64,000 bases of DNA. It comes from Bacteroidales bacterium. Lineage in GTDB: Bacteria > Bacteroidota > Bacteroidia > Bacteroidales > VadinHA17. Below, one piece after another: positions 56,104 through 64,000 of the stretch. Where the stretch lies: contig JAGGWN010000123.1 in assembly GCA_021157415.1 (NCBI GenBank), positions 1 through 64,000 of the forward strand, given 5' to 3'. Positions within the stretch are counted from its first letter, which is position 1; every line of letters starts with the position of its first letter. The notes beneath the pieces were generated by a model. It did not search any database, had not been told where the DNA came from, and saw only the letters and a list, made by a program, of their open reading frames with translations. The translations under genes and the position numbers were made by a program.

Positions 56104-56136
56104 AAAAAAAAGGCTCCTTTCGGGAGCCTTTTTTTT
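56104..56136. terminator. Bidirectional terminator between lpxH region and hppA
   Basis: AAAAAAAGGCTCC-TTTC-GGGAGCCTTTTTTTT, a strong GC stem flanked by A-run and T-run. It ends about 20 bp from the hppA stop codon, so it serves hppA leftward and could stop rightward transcription too. Confidence 0.9.
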
Positions 56137-56157
56137 AACCGGGTAATTCTTGCAGGT

Positions 56158-58581
56158 CTATTCTTTTTCCTTTTTGATACGCATTCCGTAAAATGATCTG
56201 TAGGCAAAGATCAGGCCGAAGACCAGCATCAAAGCCCCGATCACTACGGTCCAGTCAAATGTGCCGCTACTATGGGCATTCATCCGCATGTGAACAGCGA
56301 TTTCCACAGCCAGCAGACCAAACAAAGTAGAAAATTTAATAATCGGATTCATGGCTACGGAGGATGTGTCTTTGTAAGGATCTCCTACGGTATCTCCAAT
56401 CACAGTAGATTCATGCAGGGGCGTTCCCTTTTCCCGGAGATCTACCTCAACAATCTTCTTGGCATTGTCCCAGGCTCCTCCCGCATTGGCCATATAAATG
56501 GCCTGAAAGAGACCGAAAACAGCCAGAGAGATCAGATAGGAAACAAAATAATTGGGATCAAAGAAAGCAAAAGCCAGTGTCAATGAAAAAATTACCGCAA
56601 AGATATTCCACATTCCGTTCTGTGCATATTTGGTGCAGATCTTTACAACGGATTTCGAATCCTCTATGCTGGATTCCTGGAGATCCAGATTAATGCTCTT
56701 TTTGATAAAAGCCGTGGCACGGTAAGCTCCTGTGGTAACAGCCTGCAGCGAAGCACCCGTAAACCAATAGATCACCAACCCCCCGGTAATAAACCCGAGG
56801 ATAACCTGTGGATCCAACAATTCAAGCTGCATAAGACCCCGTTTTTTCAACAATAGAATGATCGCAAAGATCATAGTGGTAGCTCCGATCACAGCCGTAC
56901 CGATCAAAACGGGCTTGGCCGTTGCCTTGAATGTGTTCCCGGCCGAGTCGTTGGATTCGAGATAGTATTTTCCTTTCTCAAAATCAGGTTTGAAACCGAA
57001 ATCTTCCTCAATTTCCTGTTCAATATTATCCAGTTTTTCTATCCGGGAAAGTTCGAATACCGACTGGGCATTATCTGTCACCGGTCCGAAACTGTCAACG
57101 GCAATCGTCACAGGACCCATCCCCAGAAAACCGAAAGCCACCAGACCAAAAGCAAATACCGTGGGATATATCATAATCCCGTCCAGTCCGAGGGTACTGA
57201 TAAAATAAGCCAACGCCATCAGGATCACGATGGTAATTCCTTCCCAGAAGGCTGAGAAATTTCCGGCGACGAGTCCGGAAAGAATGGTCAGGGAGGCTCC
57301 TCCTTCACGTGAAGCGGTAACGATCTCTTTCACATGGCGCGAGTTGGTAGAAGTAAAGGCTTTGGTCAGTTCCGGAATCAGGGCAGCAGCCAATGTCCCT
57401 ACACTAATGATCGTGGAAAGTTTCCACCACATTCCCGTCAGGACCAGTCCGTTGGCAAGCCGTATATCGCCCCCGAGCAGGAAATAACTTACCAGATAAG
57501 TACTGAGAATGGAGATAAAGGAAGTGATCCAGATCAGGGTAGTAAGCGGTGCTTCAAAGTTATAATCCTCTGCTTTCCCATACTTGGCTTTTCCGGCCAT
57601 ATCGTTGATCCAATAGGATAGAAGAGAGGTAATCACCATCATGATACGCATAACGAAAATCCATACGATCAGGGTAGCCTGAAAATCCGTGCCTACGACA
57701 GCCAGTACGATAAAGGAGATCAGGGCTACGCCGGTAACGCCATAGGTCTCAAAACCGTCGGCGGTAGGACCTACACTGTCACCGGCGTTATCACCGGTAC
57801 AATCAGCGATCACTCCCGGGTTTCTCGGGTCATCTTCCGGCAGATTAAATACGATTTTCATCAGGTCGGCTCCGATATCGGCGATCTTGGTAAAGATTCC
57901 TCCCGCCACACGCAGGACACTGGCCCCCAGCGACTCACCGATTGCAAAACCTATAAAACAGGCTCCCGCACTGTCACGAGGGACAAACAGAAGTATAAAG
58001 ATCATCATAAACAACTCGACTGTCACCAGTAAAACCCCCACGCTCATCCCCGACCGCAACGGTATGGAAGTAACTTCCCAGGGATGTTTTTTCAAAGAAG
58101 CAAATGATGTGCGGCTGTTGGCCAGGGTATTTATCCGGATGCCATACCAGGCAACTCCGTAGGAACCTAAAATACCTATGACGGTCCATAAAATGACCAT
58201 AAGAACCTTTGGAATAGGCATATGGCTCAAACCGAAGAAATAATAAAATATAGCTAAGGCTATGATCCCAAACAAAATCAACAGAAACTTACCTTGTTGC
58301 AACAAATAGGTCTTGCATGTTTCATAGATAATGCCAGATACATGCAACATGGCCTTGTGAGCCGGGATCTTTTTGATCTTGGCATAGGTCCATATCCCGA
58401 AGACCCATCCGAAAATCACAAAGATCAGCCCGTAAAACAACAGGCTCCATCCGTCAACTCCCCCAAGTTTGGGGAATATACTCTCCCGCATGTTCGGAAC
58501 ATTCAGATCAGCCTCACTTGCCATTGATAAAAATGGGAAAAATAAAAAGAAAAGCAGGCCTGAGAAAACTTTCTTTTTCAT
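56158..58581 (-). CDS. hppA: Membrane-bound ion-translocating pyrophosphatase
   Basis: Couples PPi hydrolysis to H+ or Na+ export. 807 residues, about 15-16 membrane helices, first one a signal-like anchor. Acidic pocket: GGIFTKIADIGADLMKIVF (about 227-245), then ADCTGDNAGDSVGPTADGFE (259-278). Canonical enzymes have GDNVGD..G. The K+-dependence position reads GNTFKATAK (548-556) with Lys at 552, which in the family points to K+ independence. The sequence looks distinct from the common subfamilies and longer. Monocistronic, with a TATATTTG -7 box on the minus strand (complement of 58638-58645). Confidence 0.93.
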   Translation of the reverse strand: MKKKVFSGLLFFLFFPFLSMASEADLNVPNMRESIFPKLGGVDGWSLLFYGLIFVIFGWVFGIWTYAKIKKIPAHKAMLHVSGIIYETCKTYLLQQGKFLLILFGIIALAIFYYFFGLSHMPIPKVLMVILWTVIGILGSYGVAWYGIRINTLANSRTSFASLKKHPWEVTSIPLRSGMSVGVLLVTVELFMMIFILLFVPRDSAGACFIGFAIGESLGASVLRVAGGIFTKIADIGADLMKIVFNLPEDDPRNPGVIADCTGDNAGDSVGPTADGFETYGVTGVALISFIVLAVVGTDFQATLIVWIFVMRIMMVITSLLSYWINDMAGKAKYGKAEDYNFEAPLTTLIWITSFISILSTYLVSYFLLGGDIRLANGLVLTGMWWKLSTIISVGTLAAALIPELTKAFTSTNSRHVKEIVTASREGGASLTILSGLVAGNFSAFWEGITIVILMALAYFISTLGLDGIMIYPTVFAFGLVAFGFLGMGPVTIAVDSFGPVTDNAQSVFELSRIEKLDNIEQEIEEDFGFKPDFEKGKYYLESNDSAGNTFKATAKPVLIGTAVIGATTMIFAIILLLKKRGLMQLELLDPQVILGFITGGLVIYWFTGASLQAVTTGAYRATAFIKKSINLDLQESSIEDSKSVVKICTKYAQNGMWNIFAVIFSLTLAFAFFDPNYFVSYLISLAVFGLFQAIYMANAGGAWDNAKKIVEVDLREKGTPLHESTVIGDTVGDPYKDTSSVAMNPIIKFSTLFGLLAVEIAVHMRMNAHSSGTFDWTVVIGALMLVFGLIFAYRSFYGMRIKKEKE

Positions 58582-58819
58582 AATGATAAAATTTTAATTG
58601 TTCATAACATAAAATTTCTGGTTCAAAATTATTCCCACAAATATAAATTTTCTGAGATACGAAACACCTTATATGTCTCATGAATTTAAAAAAAATTCTT
58701 TCTTACAGAATCAGAGAGCGAAAATATTTATCATTATTGGTATAAAAAATATGATTGTTTCTTAATTTTCGTTAACTTAATCGCATGATAACCGAAAATA
58801 AAAATCAAACAGAACAGAC

Positions 58820-60112
58820 ATGAAAAAACATATAATAATCCGCTCAATACTCCTTCTCAGTCTGTTATTCATTTTACAGCAGGCAATGTCATTCGGAAGA
58901 ATCATTTCTTTTTCTGAACAGGAGGACACAACCTCCTTTATTAAACTGGAGGGGAAGGTTGTGAATGCAGAAAACGAGAACCCCGTAATTTTTGCTTCCG
59001 TCTTTATTGAAGGCACCCATATAGGAACGATAACAAATACAGAAGGACGTTTTATTTTAAAAGTTCCGTCCACCTATTTTGATCACAAAATAGGTTTCAG
59101 CAGTCTGGGTTACAAACAGAAATTCATGGCGGTATCTTCCATGAAAGACATAAGCAGAACCATACGTTTGCAACCGGATGTTATTCCTATTCCTGCCGTG
59201 ATTGTACGCAAGCTGGATCCGGTAAGCCTGATTAAAGAAGCTGAAAAAAGAATATCCGAAAATTATGGCAAACATCCGGCCATGATGACGGCTTTTTATC
59301 GTGAAACGATAAGAAAAGGCACATCCAAATATCTTTCGGTAGGGGAAGCGGTACTGAATGTTTATAAAGCTCCTTACAGTAACAACCTGGATATGGACAG
59401 GGTGTCGGTTTATAAAGGCAGAAAAGCCATTTACGTTAAACGGGAAGATACACTGATGGTGAAGTTACAGGGAGGCCCTGTCACAGCCTTCTATCTGGAT
59501 CTTGCAAAAAATCCGGGAGATATACTCTCCCAAGACGTATTTGATTATTACGATTATTCCATGGGAGGCCAGGTTAAAATTGACGGCCGAACAACCTATG
59601 TAATCCATTTCGATCAGAAAGATACCGTATCCATTCCGTTGTATCGCGGCACGCTGTATCTTGACACCGGCTCCCTGGCAATCGTACAGGCCGAATATGA
59701 GATCAGTCCCAAAAAAATTGACCAGGCTGCCAGGTATCTCATTTTGAAAAAACCCGCCCGCCTGCATGTGGATGTATTAAGTGCAGCTTACCTGGTAAAA
59801 TACCGCCACCTGGACGGAAAGTGGGTCTTGAACTACATGCGCCTGGAAAATCATTTTCGAACCAAATGGACCAAAAAGTTGTTCCGTTCAAACTATACCA
59901 TTCTCTCCGAGGCCGCAGTCACGGATATTGATTATGAAAACGTAAAAAAACCAAAATACCGGGAAAGCTTCAAGTGGAATAAAATCTTCACCGAGGAAGT
60001 AAGTGCTTTTGAAGATCCTGATTTCTGGGGCCCTAACAACGTTATTCAGCCTGAAGAATCCATACAGGCAGCGATTCAAAAAATCAGCCGCAAACTCAAA
60101 AAACATGAATAG
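58820..60112 (+). CDS. DUF5686-like protein with carboxypeptidase regulatory domain
   Basis: 430 residues. A signal peptide (about 1-25) and an N-terminal CarboxypepD_reg-like domain (KLEGKVVNAENENPVIFASV, about 42-120) are followed by a long region rich in Tyr and basic residues. That region (VIHFDQKDTVSIPLYRGTLY, IVQAEYEISPKKIDQAARYL, GKWVLNYMRLENHF) resembles the DUF5686 group of Bacteroidetes envelope proteins. Function unknown. Divergent from hppA; glnN lies downstream with the regulatory dyads between. Confidence 0.78.
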   Translation: MKKHIIIRSILLLSLLFILQQAMSFGRIISFSEQEDTTSFIKLEGKVVNAENENPVIFASVFIEGTHIGTITNTEGRFILKVPSTYFDHKIGFSSLGYKQKFMAVSSMKDISRTIRLQPDVIPIPAVIVRKLDPVSLIKEAEKRISENYGKHPAMMTAFYRETIRKGTSKYLSVGEAVLNVYKAPYSNNLDMDRVSVYKGRKAIYVKREDTLMVKLQGGPVTAFYLDLAKNPGDILSQDVFDYYDYSMGGQVKIDGRTTYVIHFDQKDTVSIPLYRGTLYLDTGSLAIVQAEYEISPKKIDQAARYLILKKPARLHVDVLSAAYLVKYRHLDGKWVLNYMRLENHFRTKWTKKLFRSNYTILSEAAVTDIDYENVKKPKYRESFKWNKIFTEEVSAFEDPDFWGPNNVIQPEESIQAAIQKISRKLKKHE

Positions 60113-60189
60113 AAAACAATCGCATAAGCATAAAATTTGTGCCTTTGCGATTTCTGTCTATTTATACATTTAATGCATATTTTCTCATC

Positions 60190-60214
60190 TTACCCCCCTT
60201 TTCAACAGGGGTAA
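60190..60214. promoter_or_regulatory. Dyad 1 upstream of glnN
   Basis: TTACCCC-N11-GGGGTAA, perfect 7-bp inverted arms with an 11-bp spacer, ending about 95 bp upstream of the glnN start. The same motif with the same spacer length is repeated 53 bp downstream. Confidence 0.6.
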
Positions 60215-60242
60215 TCACGATTTATTTAATGTTTTTTTCGTT

Positions 60243-60267
60243 TTACCCCTAATTTTTTATAGGGTAA
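60243..60267. promoter_or_regulatory. Dyad 2 overlapping the glnN promoter
   Basis: TTACCCC-N11-AGGGTAA, 7-bp arms with one mismatch, spacer 11 as in dyad 1. It covers the -33 region and lies 12 bp before the TACATTTG -7 box. A regulator bound here could control glnN by blocking or recruiting RNA polymerase. Confidence 0.6.
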
Positions 60268-60279
60268 TTAATATTTATA

Positions 60280-60287
60280 TACATTTG
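60280..60287 (+). promoter_or_regulatory. -7 box of the glnN promoter
   Basis: TACATTTG matches TAnnTTTG and is 24 bp from the glnN ATG. At the -33 position the sequence is T-rich without a clear TTTG, suggesting activation by a bound regulator. Confidence 0.55.
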
Positions 60288-60310
60288 CTCCAAATTTTAA
60301 ATATTATATC

Positions 60311-62500
60311 ATGGCACAGTTCAGAACAATTGCATTTCAGGAAGTATTAAAGAGACAGCCTGTAAAAGTTTCGGCTCCTTCCAATGAGGTAACCGAATAC
60401 TTCGGCTCCAGGGTTTTTGATCTGGTAAAGATGCAGAAATATCTTTCCAAAGAAGCTTATAAGAGTGTCAGGCAAGCCATCCGGGAAAGTACGCATATTG
60501 ACCGGAAGATGGCCGATCAGGTAGCTGCCGGCATGAAAGACTGGGCCATTGACAATGGAGCCACACACTACACCCACTGGTTTCATCCCCTGACCGACGG
60601 CACAGCCGAAAAACATGACGGATTTATCGATTTCGGGGATTACGGTGTTGTGCAGAATTTCTCCGGTGAATTGCTGGTGCAGCAGGAACCTGATGCTTCC
60701 AGTTTCCCCAGCGGCGGCATACGCAACACCTTCGAAGCCCGGGGTTATACGGCCTGGGATGTTTCCTCTCCTGCCTTTCTGATAGGAACCACCCTTTGTA
60801 TTCCGACGGTTTTTGTCTCATACACCGGCGAAGCCCTGGATTATAAAGCTCCCTTGCTCCGTACCCTCAGCATCCTGGACAAAGCAGCTGTGGATGTCTG
60901 TCATTATTTTGACAAAAATGTCAATAAGGTTTTTGCCACCCTGGGATGGGAACAGGAATATTTTCTGATTGACGATGCCTTTTTCAACGCCCGTCCCGAC
61001 CTGATCCTCACCGGAAGAACGCTGGTGGGACACCAGTCCTCCAAAGATCAGCAGCTGGACGACCATTATTTCAGCTCTATCCCTGAAAGGGTAAAAGCTT
61101 TTATGGAAGATTTTGAAATTGAGGCTTACAAACTGGGGATTCCCGTAAAAACACGTCACAATGAAGTAGCCCCTAACCAGTACGAATGCGCCCCCATCTT
61201 CGAAGAAGCAAACCTGGCCAATGATCATAACCAGATCATCATGGACCTGATGAAAAGAGTGGCACGCCATCATAACTTCAGGATCCTTTTCCATGAAAAG
61301 CCCTTTGCCGGCATCAATGGTTCCGGGAAGCACAACAACTGGTCCCTCGCTACAGACACGGGAGTCAACCTGTTATCGCCGGGGAAAAATCCTATGGGAA
61401 ACTTGCAATTCCTGACTTTCCTGATAAATGTTATCAAAAGTGTGCATGATAACCAGGACATTTTGAGAGCTTCCATTCTTACTGCCGGCAACTCCCATCG
61501 CCTGGGTGCCAACGAAGCACCTCCCGCCATTCTCTCTATTTTCCTGGGCACAACCCTTTCAAAAATCCTGGTTGACCTCGAGCAAAATGTCCCCAACAAC
61601 AAAATGACACCGGAAGAAAAAACAGAACTGAAACTGGGTATTGGGAAAATACCGGAAATATTGCTGGACAACACCGACAGGAACAGAACATCTCCGTTTG
61701 CCTTTACCGGAAACAGGTTTGAATTCCGTGCTGTCGGTTCCAGTGCCAACTGTGCCGCTTCGATGATTGTTCTGAACGGGGCCCTGGCTTATCAACTGAA
61801 AGCATTCAAAAAAGAAGTGGATAGTCTGATCGAAAAACACAATCTTAAAAAGGATGAAGCCATTTTCAAGGTACTCAGAAAATATATTTCAGACTCAAAA
61901 AAGATTCTTTTCGAGGGAGACAATTATAGTGCAGGGTGGAAAAAAGAAGCCGAAAAACGCGGGTTGAGCAACATCACCAGCGTACCTGAATCTCTGGCCA
62001 AGTATCTGACTCCGCAGGCTAAGAAAGTGCTTATTGATAATGGAATCTTTGATGAACGGGAACTGGAAGGTCGTGTTGAAGTGGAGTATGAAAAATTCAC
62101 CAAAAAGATTCAGATCGAAGCCCGTGTACTCGGAGATCTGGTTATCAACCACATCGTCCCTACAGCCGTACAATATCAGAACAAACTGATCGAAAATGTA
62201 AAAGGGTTGAAAGACCTTTTTACAGAAAAAGAATTTAAAGAACAGGCCAGTCACCGGCTCGGAATCATCAAGGATATCTCCAAACACGTTTCAATTATTA
62301 AAAGCAAGGTTACCGAAATGGTCAACGCCCGAAAAGTTGCCAATAAAATTGAAGATGAAGTGGAAAAAGCATTTGCGTATAACAAAACGGTAAGGCCTTA
62401 TCTGGATGAGATCCGGTATCATGTTGATAAACTTGAGCTGATCATAGACGACGAGCTGTGGCCTTTGCCGAAATACCGCGAAATACTATTTACCAGATAA
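60311..62500 (+). CDS. glnN: Glutamine synthetase type III
   Basis: Assimilates ammonia into glutamine. 729 residues, the length of GSIII. It starts MAQFRTIAFQEVLKRQPVKV. Catalytic landmarks: ATHYTHWFHPLTDGTAEKHD (about 79-98), TLGWEQEYFLIDD (about 215-227), HNEVAPNQYECAPIFEEANL (about 284-303), NGSGKHNNWSL (about 337-347) and NRTSPFAFTGNRFEFRAVGS (about 458-477). All expected metal and ATP residues appear present. It has its own promoter with the two dyads and is followed by a strong terminator. Confidence 0.96.
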   Translation: MAQFRTIAFQEVLKRQPVKVSAPSNEVTEYFGSRVFDLVKMQKYLSKEAYKSVRQAIRESTHIDRKMADQVAAGMKDWAIDNGATHYTHWFHPLTDGTAEKHDGFIDFGDYGVVQNFSGELLVQQEPDASSFPSGGIRNTFEARGYTAWDVSSPAFLIGTTLCIPTVFVSYTGEALDYKAPLLRTLSILDKAAVDVCHYFDKNVNKVFATLGWEQEYFLIDDAFFNARPDLILTGRTLVGHQSSKDQQLDDHYFSSIPERVKAFMEDFEIEAYKLGIPVKTRHNEVAPNQYECAPIFEEANLANDHNQIIMDLMKRVARHHNFRILFHEKPFAGINGSGKHNNWSLATDTGVNLLSPGKNPMGNLQFLTFLINVIKSVHDNQDILRASILTAGNSHRLGANEAPPAILSIFLGTTLSKILVDLEQNVPNNKMTPEEKTELKLGIGKIPEILLDNTDRNRTSPFAFTGNRFEFRAVGSSANCAASMIVLNGALAYQLKAFKKEVDSLIEKHNLKKDEAIFKVLRKYISDSKKILFEGDNYSAGWKKEAEKRGLSNITSVPESLAKYLTPQAKKVLIDNGIFDERELEGRVEVEYEKFTKKIQIEARVLGDLVINHIVPTAVQYQNKLIENVKGLKDLFTEKEFKEQASHRLGIIKDISKHVSIIKSKVTEMVNARKVANKIEDEVEKAFAYNKTVRPYLDEIRYHVDKLELIIDDELWPLPKYREILFTR

Positions 62501-62553
62501 AAAATAACAGCCGGTAAGCACAGTCCGTAGCTGTTGGTTTTATGGTTAGTAAG

Positions 62554-62590
62554 AAAAGTTGTTCCGGAAATCCGGAACAACTTTTTTTGC
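62554..62590 (+). terminator. Rho-independent terminator after glnN
   Basis: AAAAGTTGTTCCGG / CCGGAACAACTTTT arms around a four-base loop, followed by a T-run to 62589. It closes the glnN transcript and isolates it from the PorE-like gene. Confidence 0.92.
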
Positions 62591-62635
62591 CCCGAAAAAA
62601 TATTTACATTTATAACCTCGTTGTAAGGCTATATT

Positions 62636-64000
62636 ATGAGAACTTTTGCTTTTATACTGATAACTCTTTTCCTCGGCCTCCCGGGAGTGTACGGGCAGAA
62701 AAAGAAAATGGCCAAAGCCGAAGAAGCTTTAAAAGCCGGAGAATATTATGATGCCATCGATTTATTCAAAGATGCGTATTCATCTATCAAAAACAAAGAG
62801 GTCAAAACCGAGGTAGTCTTCAAGATAGCAGAATGTTACAGGCTGATCGACGAACCTGACAAAGCCGAGCTCTGGTATAAAAAAGCCATCAGTAAAGGCT
62901 ATCCCGATCCTACGGCAATTCTTTTTTATGCCCAGCAGTTGATGAAAAACGGAAAATATGAACAGGCCATCGAGGAATTTAATAAGTACAAGCAACTCGT
63001 CCCCAATGATCCCCGCAGCAACGAAGGAATCAAGTCCTGTGATCAGGCCCTGAAATGGATGGATCAACCTACAGGGTATAGGATTGAGGAAATGCGTTTT
63101 TTTAATTCACGTTTCAGTGATTATTCTCCGGCATACGCCCGTGATGACTATCAGGTGGTCTATTTTACTTCATCCCGTGACGAAGCTACCGGAAATAAAA
63201 TCCATGGCGCTACCGGACAAAACTTTTCAGATATTTTCATTTCCAAACGTGACAGGAAAGGGAAATGGAGCACGCCGGTCCCTTTGGAAGGGCCTGTCAA
63301 TACCCCCTTTGAAGAAGGAACCCCTTCTCTCACTTCCGATTACAACACCATGTTCTTTACCCGTTGTGAAATGGATAAGCACCGGAAGCTGGGATGCCGG
63401 ATTATGGTTTCTAAAAAAAACGGGGAAGAATGGGGGAAACCCGAAGATCTGAAACTGGTGCCGGACAGTCTGACGGAGGCTCATCCTGCCATTTCTTCCG
63501 ACGGTCTGACACTCTTTTTTGTCTCGGATAAACCCGGAGGTTTTGGGAAAAAAGACATCTGGAAAGTTACACGGGGAAGCGAAGGTGATGCATGGAGCGA
63601 ACCGGAAAACCTGGGACCGGATATCAATACGGATGGAAATGAGATGTTTCCCTATGTCGATCATAACGGAACACTGTATTTTGCTTCTGACGGCTGGCCG
63701 GGGATGGGTGGACTGGATATTTTCAGGGCCAAACAAAACGATAACGGCCGTTGGAAAGTGGAAAACCTGAAATATCCCATCAATTCCCCTGCCGATGATT
63801 TTGGTCTTATCCTGCAAGACAAGGAAATAAAAGGCTTTTTCTCCTCCTCACGCAAAGGAAGAACGCGGGATGATATCTATGCTTTTGTCCTGCCTCCCCT
63901 GAAGTTCAGTATTCTGGGGACAGTACGTAACCTGCAAACCGACGAGGTCATTCCTTATAGCCGAATCAAAATGATCGGTAGCGACGGAACCATCCTGCAG
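62636..64000 (+). CDS. PorE-like TPR + PD40 + carboxypeptidase regulatory envelope protein, 3' part missing
   Basis: The ATG at 62636 opens 455 codons to the window edge. Order of parts: signal peptide (1-20), TPR helices (about 25-145), and PD40/WD40-like beta-propeller repeats (about 160-410) such as SPAYARDDYQVVYFTSSRDE and FEEGTPSLTSDYNTMFFTRC. A CarboxypepD_reg-like domain starts near 423 (LKFSILGTVRNLQTDEVIPY). P. gingivalis PorE, a T9SS component, has this order followed by an OmpA-like C-terminus; that end is outside the window. Other members of this architecture exist that are not T9SS, so the role is likely but not certain. Confidence 0.8.
   Translation, partial: MRTFAFILITLFLGLPGVYGQKKKMAKAEEALKAGEYYDAIDLFKDAYSSIKNKEVKTEVVFKIAECYRLIDEPDKAELWYKKAISKGYPDPTAILFYAQQLMKNGKYEQAIEEFNKYKQLVPNDPRSNEGIKSCDQALKWMDQPTGYRIEEMRFFNSRFSDYSPAYARDDYQVVYFTSSRDEATGNKIHGATGQNFSDIFISKRDRKGKWSTPVPLEGPVNTPFEEGTPSLTSDYNTMFFTRCEMDKHRKLGCRIMVSKKNGEEWGKPEDLKLVPDSLTEAHPAISSDGLTLFFVSDKPGGFGKKDIWKVTRGSEGDAWSEPENLGPDINTDGNEMFPYVDHNGTLYFASDGWPGMGGLDIFRAKQNDNGRWKVENLKYPINSPADDFGLILQDKEIKGFFSSSRKGRTRDDIYAFVLPPLKFSILGTVRNLQTDEVIPYSRIKMIGSDGTILQ

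Noticed and set aside
55902..56207. Minus-strand open frame across repeat copy C and the hppA terminator
   Set aside because: It spans the repeat and a strong terminator hairpin and has no family resemblance.
1..64000. CRISPR array, insertion sequence or prophage
   Set aside because: No regularly spaced repeats, transposase or phage structural genes were seen. The dispersed repeats are single copies at distant positions.

Overview
The window is a chromosomal segment of a member of the Bacteroidetes, most likely Bacteroidales or a close relative. The evidence is the purH-mreB-mreC-mreD-mrdA-rodA cluster, ribosomal protein S16 with a long acidic tail, a type III glutamine synthetase, DUF4369/thioredoxin lipoproteins, a type IX secretion (T9SS) sorting-domain protein, a PorE-like envelope protein, a fused CcsBA cytochrome c synthase, and promoters of the TTTG / TAnnTTTG type. 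Almost everything is ordinary, vertically inherited core genome. The accessory parts are a small restriction-modification island, a glycosylation cluster, three pseudogenes and a family of intergenic repeats.

Layout. 1-3.4 kb: sppA (cut by the window edge), folK, radC, rpsT, tRNA-Glu and an MBL-fold hydrolase. 3.5-3.8 kb: remnant of a Crp/Fnr regulator. 4-7 kb: ccsBA. 7.3-8.7 kb: a frameshifted heptosyltransferase-type gene and a DUF6165 gene. 8.7-10 kb: an AT-rich MT-A70 methyltransferase plus BglII-family endonuclease, preceded by a run of hairpins. 10.3-17.9 kb: LOG-family protein, trxA, dnaE, rpsP-rimM, a GIN-domain surface protein and a Sua5-type tRNA-modification gene. 18-22.7 kb: two FkbM methyltransferases, two GT2 glycosyltransferases and one unrecognised protein. 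22.8-30.5 kb: dapD, a regulatory-domain protein with a PLP lyase, an EEP phosphohydrolase, two rhomboid proteases, mutL and a small membrane protein. 30.6-36 kb: acyl-CoA dehydrogenase with etfA/etfB, and a cyclic-2,3-diphosphoglycerate-synthetase-like GTPase. 36-44 kb: ACP phosphodiesterase, then the elongasome operon and purH. 44-51.7 kb: ABC permease, rsmA, T9SS/DUF1566 secreted proteins with a decayed paralogue, PatB-type aminotransferase and carA. 51.8-64 kb: flavin reductase, two lipoprotein thioredoxins, LpxH-like hydrolase, membrane pyrophosphatase, DUF5686-like protein, glnN and a PorE-like gene cut by the right edge.

How the genes work together. The metabolism suggested is low-redox or anaerobic chemo-organotrophy: PPi-driven ion pumping, ETF-linked acyl-CoA oxidation or reduction, cytochrome c assembly, and ammonia assimilation by GlnN. 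Envelope construction is prominent (lpxH, elongasome, glycosyltransferases, secretion-linked proteins).

Most notable observations. (i) Three related intergenic repeats of 76, 159 and 219 bp with shared ends. (ii) Two TTACCCC-N11-(A/G)GGGTAA dyads with identical spacing upstream of glnN, a good candidate for an operator. (iii) Two tandem CTACGTAG palindromes directly after unrelated genes. (iv) The restriction-modification island and its hairpin array. No CRISPR array, insertion sequence, prophage or clearly new multi-gene defence system was found.
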